In this document: positions 8,422 to 15,373 of the stretch, piece by piece
How the letters are laid out: the number at the start of each line of letters is the position of its first letter
Numbering within the stretch: the stretch's first letter is position 1
From: an uncultured Lachnospiraceae bacterium
GTDB lineage: Bacteria; Bacillota; Clostridia; Lachnospirales; Lachnospiraceae
NCBI GenBank assembly: GCA_947626435.1
Contig: CANQSB010000024.1
Location: 1 to 49,581, forward strand
DNA: 49,581 bases
Reading direction: 5' to 3'
Program-made: the position numbers and the translations under genes
The notes under the pieces: model-generated
Seen by the model: only the letters and a program-made list of their open reading frames with translations
Told to the model about the DNA's origin: nothing
Database searches by the model: none

Positions 8422-9213
8422 TTATTCCATATTTATTTTGTATAACCCATCATTTAAATCAATATATAACCCGCCATCATAAATATAAAAAGAATTTATC
8501 GGCAAATCGGATCCTGCATCATATGTTCCTGCTTTGTCCCATTTATCCTGCCTGTCATCCAATTTATATAAGCAATATGCGCCTTCTTTCCCATCACGCT
8601 CCAAATCTAAAAGGGCATATAAAGCATCTGCTGAAGCATCAAGCGCAGGCACATACCCATAACGGCAATGTTCTATGTCATTGTCCACAGATACACTTTC
8701 CCAGTTCGCGCCGCTGTCAGTAGTTTCAAACAGATAGCCATCGCCCCTTAGCTGTGTTCCAATGTAAAGGCGCTCTGAGGATAATGCCGCAAAGCTTGTG
8801 GGATATCCGTCTATTTTGCTGCTGATGTCAATTTTGTCATATGTTTTCCACCTGTCATTTGTGGAATAGATATACTTCTCCATCAATCCTGCTGCCGGAC
8901 CGCCGCAGTAGAGGAGATAACCATTATCCTCGTCAAGCATATCAAGAAAAACGTCGCTTTCTCCGTGCTCAACTGGTATGGTATTCAGAATGTCTTTATT
9001 GGCATTTTCGGAAACTACAATGTCCTCGGTTTCAAATGAGTCAGAATTTTCAAACGAAGCGGAAATTCCAAAATTATAATCATGTTCTGATGAATCCATG
9101 TCCACCGAAACCAGTTCAAGCTGTTGAGCATCAGTGTGTGCAGATGTACACCCACTTACGCTTAACGTTGCTGCAGTTATAAATAAAGCCATTTTACGAA
9201 TTTTAACATTCAC
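8422..9213 (-). CDS. Lipoprotein with Asp-box (BNR/sialidase-type) repeats
   Basis: A 263-residue protein with a short signal peptide and lipobox SVSGC. A linker rich in Ser, Asp and Glu is followed by a domain with several Asp-box-like turns: STNDRWKTYDK, ETTDSGANWESV (the best match to S/T-x-D-x-G-x-x-W) and DDRQDKWDKA. Such repeats form sialidase-like or YCF48-like beta propellers. Catalytic sialidase residues are not evident, so binding rather than hydrolysis is more likely. It heads the ABC operon (lipoprotein, lipoprotein, permease, ATPase), with about 70 bases to the next gene. Confidence 0.72.
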   Translation of the reverse strand: MNVKIRKMALFITAATLSVSGCTSAHTDAQQLELVSVDMDSSEHDYNFGISASFENSDSFETEDIVVSENANKDILNTIPVEHGESDVFLDMLDEDNGYLLYCGGPAAGLMEKYIYSTNDRWKTYDKIDISSKIDGYPTSFAALSSERLYIGTQLRGDGYLFETTDSGANWESVSVDNDIEHCRYGYVPALDASADALYALLDLERDGKEGAYCLYKLDDRQDKWDKAGTYDAGSDLPINSFYIYDGGLYIDLNDGLYKINME

Positions 9214-9477
9214 AGCTGCTAACCCCCTTTGATATTAAACTAACCGCATATTCGTATCTACGACTACTCCTGATATATTCACTGATTGCAATCGCTATAT
9301 ATCCCAATTAGTACAGCATAAATTAAGTTCTTTATACATTCATTTTCAGAAAAGCTTGATTTTTCAGCATTTGCAAAAGTGTTTCCCAACCTGGAGGCAT
9401 TGCCAGACAAAAATACGCTGCTAGTCTTATACTCATTATACTTTTACACGTTCTCCTGAACCATATGCTCAGATGTT
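9214..9477. other. Intergenic region upstream of the ABC operon
   Basis: About 260 AT-rich bases between the Asp-box lipoprotein and the second Rpn unit. They should contain the promoter of the ABC operon on the minus strand. I see no TACA/TGTA dyad of the type found ahead of blaI, no convincing promoter pair and no gene. Confidence 0.5.
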
Positions 9478-9483
9478 CTATTT

Positions 9484-10368
9484 TTAATCTTCTTTATAAC
9501 CGTGGGCTATTGCCCATTCGCGGTATTTTTCCGCCTGTTCAAGTGCCGCGTCTGCAGCATCCCTCTGTGCAAATGCAGCATCTCTCTGCGCCAGTGCATC
9601 CGCAAGCCTAGCCTCTGATTGGGCAAGCCTCTCGGCATAGTCCTCAAATTCCTCCCGCTCACAACACCGTTTCTTAACCTCAAGGTCTGCACAAAGCTCA
9701 AAAATTGTCTTAGACGCATCTTTGATATAAGCATCTTCCTCCGCCAACATTTTTACCGCCTCCCATGTCCGTGCTTTGAAAAACTTCGCCCATTTGTCAA
9801 TGCCATATTTTTTGTCTTCATCTGTGGCAAGCTCTGTTTTATTTAAGTCTACCACACATAAGGTAACATTGTCACTATAAACTTGCCCTGTTTTTATATT
9901 TGCAAGCTTATATGTCGCATAAAACTCAGGCACCACTCCTTCCAATGAAAAATCAAGAAATCCAATATGTATGACAGGCTTGGCATCTTTATACTTGCCA
10001 CCTCTGTTCAAACTGTCATAGGAACGGCACATATACGATACAGAGCGGTTCCGCCAGTCGAACAGATTTGCAATCTGCATTTCAAGGTTAATGATTATGA
10101 AATTATTAAGAATAACATTTACATCAAGCCACATCTGCTTTGAGTCAACCGATTCTCCCAGAATAATAGGGTTGGTAATCCTGACCTCCTTAATGTCATC
10201 CTCTGACAAATGCAGCAGCGCTTTGATAAGCCCGCGCAAGACACGGTTGTTCTTCTGCAACACAGCGCGGAACATATAGTCGTTTGTCATATTAAAGGGA
10301 ATTTCGCCCGTTGCCGTTTCATACGCAACAGAAATAGTTTCTTTTGCATGTAAATTTTCTTTTGCCAT
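9484..10368 (-). CDS. Rpn-family PD-(D/E)XK nuclease (putative transposase), copy 2
   Basis: A close paralogue of the gene at 1109: same FNMTNDYMF opening, LDVNVIL and NLEMQ catalytic core, and HGYKED end. The start at 10368 (MAKENLHAKE) corresponds to the start of copy 1; the longer frame upstream runs through the leader hairpin and has no counterpart there. The C-terminal coiled coil differs in repeat make-up: one AQSEARL unit followed by AQRDAAF and AQRDAAD, against tandem AESEARL in copy 1. No disabling mutation is visible. The gene could act in trans on its own repeat partner, but that is speculation. Confidence 0.87.
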   Translation of the reverse strand: MAKENLHAKETISVAYETATGEIPFNMTNDYMFRAVLQKNNRVLRGLIKALLHLSEDDIKEVRITNPIILGESVDSKQMWLDVNVILNNFIIINLEMQIANLFDWRNRSVSYMCRSYDSLNRGGKYKDAKPVIHIGFLDFSLEGVVPEFYATYKLANIKTGQVYSDNVTLCVVDLNKTELATDEDKKYGIDKWAKFFKARTWEAVKMLAEEDAYIKDASKTIFELCADLEVKKRCCEREEFEDYAERLAQSEARLADALAQRDAAFAQRDAADAALEQAEKYREWAIAHGYKED

Positions 10369-10542
10369 TAAATATGATATCCTTTCGAGTTTATTTAGAC
10401 AGAAAGTGCATTTTAAAGACAAAAAACACACTTTCTTAGTCCGAAGATGTCACACAACATACGCACTATACCATATTTAATTGACTCCTGTCCAATCGAA
10501 ATGTAAAAATTCGCTTGAAATGTAAAAATTAATACAAAAAAT
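10369..10542 (-). promoter_or_regulatory. Promoter and structured leader of Rpn copy 2
   Basis: This matches the leader of copy 1: TTGGAC and TATAGT with 19 bases between, two upstream TTTTTACATTTC-type repeats, and a leader hairpin. Here the hairpin arms are AGAAAGTGTGTTTT and AAAATGCACTTTCT, which pair using G-U wobbles. Base changes relative to copy 1 largely keep pairing, which hints that the hairpin matters. Confidence 0.5.
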
Positions 10543-10903
10543 ATAAATTTTTTCTCTTGAATGGGAATTGAATTTACACCGCGTAACCCTTTTTATCAAG
10601 TTACAGATTATAAACTATAATTGTTTCATATCTCCACCAATATCCTGCCATTGACATAGCAAAAAAGGCTTAGTCCGCCTTTTCATTTCTTTCTGTTCGT
10701 AGTACAATTATAATAATGAAACAACAGCTGAAGGGATGCAAATGTTATGGCAGAGATAATTTTTTCAGATTTTTATAGGTAAATATATTATCATACATTT
10801 TTTTCATATTATTTACCACTTTTACCCAAATATAGGGTATAATATTATTTATAGGATAATTTTATGCCAATTTTTTATTATAAGAAAATGAAAGGTTGAT
10901 ATT
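10543..10903. other. Region upstream of the PFL activase gene
   Basis: AT-rich, with no supported gene. It holds the decayed BlaI operator (10573-10616), a short hairpin AAAAGGC/GCCTTTT near 10662-10683, and a TATAAT at 10838-10843. That TATAAT may be the -10 of the activase promoter, although no clear -35 stands at the right distance. Confidence 0.5.
10573..10616 (-). promoter_or_regulatory. Decayed BlaI-type operator-promoter
   Basis: This segment aligns with the blaI operator-promoter at 3959-4001. TTTACACCGCGTA corresponds to TTTACACTTTGTA, ATCAAG to GTCAAG (the -35 region), and TTACAGATTATAAAC to TTACAAATTGTAAAC. Each dyad has lost symmetry at one end (TGTA to CGTA, TGTA to TATA). It lies about 30 bases beyond the Rpn copy 2 unit with no blaI or blaR next to it. 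It is probably the remnant of a deleted second blaI-blaR pair. Confidence 0.65.
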
Positions 10904-11665
10904 ATGAAGGGAAGAATACACTCACTTGAATCATTTGGCACGGTTGACGGACCAGGCGTGCGTTATGTCGTCTTTGTGCAGGGCTGCCCTATGAGATGCG
11001 CCTACTGTCACAATCCCGACACTTGGGAGATGAACGCGGGTACTCTTATGGAGCCTGCGGAAATTCTTGAAAATTACGAGAGAAACAAGCCCTTTTACAA
11101 GGGCGGTGGCATCACGGTAACAGGCGGCGAGCCGCTCATGCAGATTGACTTTCTGCTTGAGCTTTTCACCATGGCAAAAGAACGCGGCATCCACACCTGC
11201 ATTGACAGCTCAGGCATCGCCTATAAGCCAAACGCCAACCCCGAATGGCTTGCAAAGCTTGACAAGCTCTGCGCCGTCACCGATTTGGTTATGCTCGACA
11301 TCAAGCACATCGATCCCGAAAAGCACAAGGAGCTTGTAAAGCAGCCAAATGACGGCATACTCGCGTTTGCAGAATATCTTGACAAAATGCACGTTGACAT
11401 ATGGATACGCCACGTCGTAGTCCCAGGCATCACGGACAATCCCGAAGACCTGCACAAGCTCGGTTACTTCATCGGCGGACTAAGCAACCTAAAGGCTCTC
11501 GACGTCCTCCCATACCACACCATGGGCAAAAAGAAATACGACGAGCTAGGCATACCATACCGTCTCGAAGGCGTACCCGAAATGGACAAAAGCCGCGTAC
11601 CCGAACTGAAAAAACATATCCTCAACGGTATCAAAGAACGCCGCGGCATACCCTATACAGAATAA
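10904..11665 (+). CDS. pflA: Pyruvate formate-lyase activating enzyme (radical SAM)
   Basis: A 253-residue radical SAM enzyme that uses a [4Fe-4S] cluster and S-adenosylmethionine to create the glycyl radical on PFL. The cluster motif is CPMRCAYC (C28, C32, C35) after GPGVRYVVFVQGC. GGITVTGGEP is the family GGE motif, and DIKHIDPEKHKEL is typical of PflA. The length is normal and AAAGG precedes the start. In many Firmicutes pflA lies directly after pflB; here about 9.8 kb of Rpn and BlaRI/ABC material separates them. Its substrate here is presumably the separate radical subunit at 817. Its last quarter is noticeably cytosine-rich at third codon positions. Confidence 0.97.
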   Translation: MKGRIHSLESFGTVDGPGVRYVVFVQGCPMRCAYCHNPDTWEMNAGTLMEPAEILENYERNKPFYKGGGITVTGGEPLMQIDFLLELFTMAKERGIHTCIDSSGIAYKPNANPEWLAKLDKLCAVTDLVMLDIKHIDPEKHKELVKQPNDGILAFAEYLDKMHVDIWIRHVVVPGITDNPEDLHKLGYFIGGLSNLKALDVLPYHTMGKKKYDELGIPYRLEGVPEMDKSRVPELKKHILNGIKERRGIPYTE

Positions 11666-11710
11666 ACCCATACACCATTAGCCTATTAAAATAATAGCCA
11701 CACGCCAATT

Positions 11711-11737
11711 ACCAGCCCAAAAAGTGTTATACACCCC
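11711..11737 (+). repeat. Extra half-site of the 165-bp palindrome
   Basis: ACCAGCCC, four variable bases, then AGTGTTATACACCCC. The same string occurs at 11783-11809, where it forms the outer left arm of the palindrome. This isolated half-copy has no opposite arm of its own. Confidence 0.6.
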
Positions 11738-11787
11738 AACAACACAAACTTATGACTAGCAGCATCATGGAATATACCAATAACCAG

Positions 11788-11952
11788 CCCTAGCAGTGTT
11801 ATACACCCCATGAAGACCTTTTGAAGGCGTCGGCACTAAGCTCAATGGCGCTGTAAAAGCGTAGCTCCTTTTACAGCGCCATTGAGTTTAGTGTCCGCTA
11901 CGCCTTCAACAAGCGCAAGCGGGTCTTCATGGGGTGTATAACACTGCTAGGG
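11788..11952. repeat. 165-bp intergenic palindrome
   Basis: The outer 31 bases on each side are perfect inverted copies, from CCCTAGCAGTGTTATACACC inward to ATGAAGACC. Complementarity then continues through GAAGGCGT and CTCAATGGCGCTGTAAAA to a loop of about 10 bases, with roughly 10 extra bases in the right arm. It contains no open reading frame of note. It could be a MITE-like or REP-like element, or a giant mRNA hairpin between pflA and the ferredoxin gene. It is too long for a simple terminator and lacks a T tract. Confidence 0.8.
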
Positions 11953-12177
11953 CGTCCCATTGCCACACACCCCCTTCTATATATAAGCGGGCAACTCACT
12001 CACATCAATATAAATAATGAAATTTCCCACACATTTTTTCTACTTTAACCTTGTATTTCCCACTCTTTTATATTAAAATATCTATATTAACAGGCATTAT
12101 ACACAAAAGCCCGTTAAACCAACGTGATTTGGCGGATTACCGCTGTAAATTTTATCATATAAGGAGGAACTTAAGCT

Positions 12178-12348
12178 ATGGCATACCAGATTTCTGACGC
12201 TTGCGTATGCTGCGGAGCCTGCGAGGCACAGTGCCCCGTAGGAGCTATCAGCATGGGCGACGGCAAGTTTGAGATAGACGCTGACAAGTGCATTGACTGC
12301 GGTTCATGCGCGGGCGCATGCCCTACAGGCTCTATTTCTCAGGCATAA
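12178..12348 (+). CDS. Clostridial-type 2[4Fe-4S] ferredoxin
   Basis: A 56-residue low-potential electron carrier. Two cluster motifs are complete: C9-x2-C12-x2-C15-x3-C19-P and C38-x2-C41-x2-C44-x3-C48-P, plus an additional C11. The start follows AAGGAGGA at a normal distance. Size and spacing are those of classical clostridial ferredoxins that serve pyruvate:ferredoxin oxidoreductase, hydrogenase and Rnf. It stands about 500 bases after pflA, beyond the large palindrome, and is followed by its own terminator, so it is probably a single-gene unit. Confidence 0.95.
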   Translation: MAYQISDACVCCGACEAQCPVGAISMGDGKFEIDADKCIDCGSCAGACPTGSISQA

Positions 12349-12370
12349 GCAAACATATTTTAAAAACATT

Positions 12371-12400
12371 AATGCCACGCTTTTTATGCGTGGCATTTTG
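12371..12400. terminator. Bidirectional terminator between ferredoxin and MerR-like gene
   Basis: A perfect ten-base stem, AATGCCACGC/GCGTGGCATT, with a short T-rich loop and T/A tracts on both sides. It lies between two convergent genes and can serve both. Confidence 0.85.
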
Positions 12401-12419
12401 TTGTTTATCCCAAACCAAT

Positions 12420-13385
12420 TTATTTTACCTCAACAGCCTTTTTAAAAAAGCTAAACTCCCTCTTAGGCTTTTTCTCCTTCTCCTTAATGAATTTTACAGT
12501 ATTGTCCTTTATTGCCTCGGCTTCTTTTGTTTTCGAGCCGTTTTTTTCTTTATCCTTTTCCTTGTCCAGCTTTTTCAGAATAGACTTAGATGCCTTCTTA
12601 GCGCTGTATTGGCGCAAAAGCTCGTCTATCCTCTTATAGTATTCCTCGTCCCGCTGCTTGTCGCTCTCCTGCTTTGACGCTGTCCTCTCGTCCTCGCGCT
12701 CCTCAAAAAGCCTGAACTGGTAATCAAGCTCCTTGCAGATGTCCGATTTCACGTTGTCCGTAATGCGCTCAGTGAGCGTATGTACCATAGCCTCATTGTT
12801 TTCCGCTACCGCTTCCTTTATAAGCTTCTGGAATAAATACTGGAGCCTTACCATCTGCTCCTTCTGCGTATCTGCATTATTGGCGCTCAGCTGTGTGCTG
12901 CTGCCGTTCTCCTTTTGCGGAGTATCCTTTATCTGAATTGCAAGCTCATTATTTTCACGCTTTTCGTTATTTTCACTGCTTTCGCCGTGTTCATTCTTTT
13001 GCTGGCTCATGTGGCGTTCGCTTTTAAATTCCTTCCATTTTGCCTCGTCCCCAGGCTTTAGCTGGATAACCTTCATATCGCCGTTTTTGCCTATCTTTGT
13101 AAGCTGCTTTTGTGCAAAGGGATTGTCCGCTCTCATATCCATAGACTCCTCCTGTCCGCCCTGAATCTGCTCAAGCACCATTCTGACTGCCTTTAGCTGC
13201 AGTCCTTGATCCTTGAGATTCTTGATTTTTATGAATCTGTCGATGTCCTCCTGAGTGTATATCCTGTGCCCTTGCTCATTGCGCTTTATCGGAAGCTCCA
13301 GCTCCTCCTCCCAGTATCTTAGTACATGCGACTCCACATGGACTTCTTTTGCAGCTTCGTTGATTAAATATCTTTCCTTTACCAC
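12420..13385 (-). CDS. MerR-like DNA-binding protein with long charged tail
   Basis: The start is taken as GTG at 13385, because AAAGGAG lies seven bases upstream; the longer frame to 13439 has no ribosome site. The protein then begins VVKERYLINEAAKEVHVESH and has 321 residues. The first 75 residues fit a MerR-type winged helix: HVLRYWEEEL, then HRIYTQEDIDRFIKI, then LKDQGLQLKAVRMVLE. The rest is low-complexity, very rich in Lys, Glu and Gln, with coiled-coil potential and no sensor domain. It lies downstream of dnaB on the same strand but behind a terminator, so it is probably transcribed separately. Function unknown; a chromosome- or replication-associated role would be guesswork. Confidence 0.75.
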   Translation of the reverse strand: MVKERYLINEAAKEVHVESHVLRYWEEELELPIKRNEQGHRIYTQEDIDRFIKIKNLKDQGLQLKAVRMVLEQIQGGQEESMDMRADNPFAQKQLTKIGKNGDMKVIQLKPGDEAKWKEFKSERHMSQQKNEHGESSENNEKRENNELAIQIKDTPQKENGSSTQLSANNADTQKEQMVRLQYLFQKLIKEAVAENNEAMVHTLTERITDNVKSDICKELDYQFRLFEEREDERTASKQESDKQRDEEYYKRIDELLRQYSAKKASKSILKKLDKEKDKEKNGSKTKEAEAIKDNTVKFIKEKEKKPKREFSFFKKAVEVK

Positions 13386-13456
13386 TTTTATACTCCTTTC
13401 TTCGACTAAGTGTAAACGCAAAGCTGCATATATATTCAATTAATATATTAATATAT

Positions 13457-13490
13457 CAAAAGAGGACACGCCGCAATTTGCAATGTCCTC
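13457..13490 (-). terminator. Terminator downstream of dnaB
   Basis: Read on the minus strand, GAGGACA and TGTCCTC form a seven-base stem with a loop of about 15 bases, followed by TTTT. It ends the gdpP-rplI-dnaB unit. Confidence 0.65.
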
Positions 13491-13558
13491 CTTAGTATAT
13501 CCCGTATTTATCATTCCAAAAGTGAACACGGCAGCCAAAAATCCTTCTCGCATCATTG

Positions 13559-14896
13559 TCATTTCGCCAGATTTGCAAACTGCGTGTAATCAGGCAGCCA
13601 TGCGAGATTTATCGTGCCTATTGCGCCGTTTCTCTGCTTAGCTATGTTAATCTCGGCGACGTTTTTAAGCTCCGTGTCCTTATTATAATAGTCGTCGCGG
13701 TATATAAACATCACGACGTCCGCGTCCTGCTCTATCGCGCCTGACTCCCTTAAATCTGACAGCATCGGCCTGTGGTCGGGGCGCTGCTCCACGGCGCGCG
13801 AAAGCTGCGACAGCGCTATAACAGGAACGTTAAGCTCACGCGCAAGCGCCTTTAGAGACCTCGATATATCGGAAATCTCCTGCTGTCTTGATTCAGTCCT
13901 GCCTGAGCCAGACATAAGCTGCAGGTAGTCAATTATTATCATCTGCAGGTCATATTCAAGCTTAAATTTACGGCACTTTGAACGCAGCTCAGCCATGCTT
14001 ATGCTCGGCGTGTCATCTATGATAAGCTTTGATTTTGCAATAACATCGGCGCTCTCAACAAGACGCTCCCACTCGTCGTCCTTCATGTTTCCTGTGCGGA
14101 TTGCTTGTGAATTGACTTTTGATTCCAGTGAAAGCAGCCTGTTGACAAGCTGCTCCTTTGACATTTCCAGTGAAAATATGGCTACCGCCTTATTGTCCTT
14201 GAACGCCACATGCTGGGCTATGTTTAATACAAATGCCGTTTTTCCCATTGACGGGCGCGCCGCTACCAGTATCAAATCCGACGGCTGCATGCCAGCGGTT
14301 TTGTAGTCCAAATCCAAAAAGCCTGTCGCTATGCCTGTCACCGCGCCTCCGCTTTTTGACGCCGCCTCTATCATATTCATAGTGTTCATGACAACCTGCC
14401 TGATAGGAACAAAATCGCCATTATTCCGTTTTTGGACTACATCAAAAATCTTTTTTTCGGCATCATCAAGAATATTTTCAAGCGGCTCCTTTTGTGAATA
14501 ACAGCTATTTGCTATCTCCTCATTTACGCGTATCAGCCTGCGCATAACTGATTTTTCCGCCACTATGCTGGCATAACGCTTAATATTGGCAGAGGTCGGC
14601 ACTGCCCTCATTATGTCGCCTATGTATTCAAGGCTGTATATTTCAGGCGGCGCTCCTTTTTCCTTAAGCCTGTCCTGAAGCGTTATCAAATCGACGGGCA
14701 CGCCCTCGTCATGCAGCTCAACCATTGCGTCAAACAGTATGCCGTACTGCTTTCCATAAAAATCGTCGCCTGTTATATACTCGGAGGCTACGGTTATGGT
14801 CTCCGCGTCTATAAGCATTGCCCCTATCACGGACTGCTCTGCCTCAATGCTGTTGGGCAGGACTCTTTTAAGCACTGCCTCGTCTATGTCAGCCAT
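13559..14896 (-). CDS. dnaB: Replicative DNA helicase
   Basis: A 445-residue hexameric 5'-3' helicase that unwinds DNA at the replication fork. The N-terminal primase-interacting domain (PNSIEAEQSVIGAML) is followed by the RecA-like ATPase. Walker A is ARPSMGKT (213-220), Walker B is IIIDYLQLM, and the C-terminal motif is LSQLSRAVEQRPDHRP followed by LRESGAIEQDAD. Length is normal and no intein is present. It sits 30 bases downstream of rplI, the conserved Firmicute order. Confidence 0.97.
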   Translation of the reverse strand: MADIDEAVLKRVLPNSIEAEQSVIGAMLIDAETITVASEYITGDDFYGKQYGILFDAMVELHDEGVPVDLITLQDRLKEKGAPPEIYSLEYIGDIMRAVPTSANIKRYASIVAEKSVMRRLIRVNEEIANSCYSQKEPLENILDDAEKKIFDVVQKRNNGDFVPIRQVVMNTMNMIEAASKSGGAVTGIATGFLDLDYKTAGMQPSDLILVAARPSMGKTAFVLNIAQHVAFKDNKAVAIFSLEMSKEQLVNRLLSLESKVNSQAIRTGNMKDDEWERLVESADVIAKSKLIIDDTPSISMAELRSKCRKFKLEYDLQMIIIDYLQLMSGSGRTESRQQEISDISRSLKALARELNVPVIALSQLSRAVEQRPDHRPMLSDLRESGAIEQDADVVMFIYRDDYYNKDTELKNVAEINIAKQRNGAIGTINLAWLPDYTQFANLAK

Positions 14897-14926
14897 TGCA
14901 ATACCACCATTCTGTATATTCTCAGC

Positions 14927-15373
14927 CTATACGCTCTCCACATGAACCCTGAGCTTTGCCGTCACCTGAGGGTGCAGCTTTACAGGCACCTCAAAACTGC
15001 CTGCCGCTTTTATAGGCTCACTTATCTGTATCTTCTTTTTGTCTATGTCCTTGCCGTACTGCTCCGCGACTGCCTTGGCAATTTCCTTTGATGATACCGA
15101 GCCAAATGCCCTGCCGCCTTCGCCTGCCTTTATTTCAGTCTTTACCGTCATTTTTTCAATTTCAGCCGCAAGCGCCTTTGCCTCCTCAAGCTGCTCGCGC
15201 GCTATCTTTTCCTCATTCTGCTTTTGGAGCTTCAGGCTGTTCATATTTGCGTTTGTCGCCTCCTGCCCCAGCTTTTTAGGTATGATGAAATTCTTTGCGT
15301 AGCCGTCTTTTACCTCTACGATTTCTCCCTTTTTCCCTAATGATTTGACATCTTCCAACAGTATGATTTTCAT
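14927..15373 (-). CDS. rplI: 50S ribosomal protein L9
   Basis: A 148-residue protein that binds 23S rRNA. The N-terminal domain is diagnostic: MKIILLEDVKSLGKKGEIV, then VKDGYAKNFIIPK, followed by the long connecting helix and the C-terminal domain with GRAFGSVSSKEIA. Its ATG overlaps the gdpP stop by one base (TAATG), indicating translational coupling. Confidence 0.97.
   Translation of the reverse strand: MKIILLEDVKSLGKKGEIVEVKDGYAKNFIIPKKLGQEATNANMNSLKLQKQNEEKIAREQLEEAKALAAEIEKMTVKTEIKAGEGGRAFGSVSSKEIAKAVAEQYGKDIDKKKIQISEPIKAAGSFEVPVKLHPQVTAKLRVHVESV

Larger units (their letters stand above)
9478..10542. repeat. Rpn repeat unit, right copy
   Basis: Second copy of the unit at 1103-2163, in the same orientation, including gene, leader and promoter. 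The two copies bracket about 7.3 kb carrying the BlaRI pair and the ABC operon. Recombination between them would delete that segment and leave one Rpn gene between the PFL genes and their activase. Confidence 0.8.

Noticed and set aside
10741-10790. Very short ATG frame upstream of pflA (MAEIIFSDFYR)
   Set aside because: Eleven codons only, no ribosome site and no recognisable family; a leader-peptide role cannot be supported.
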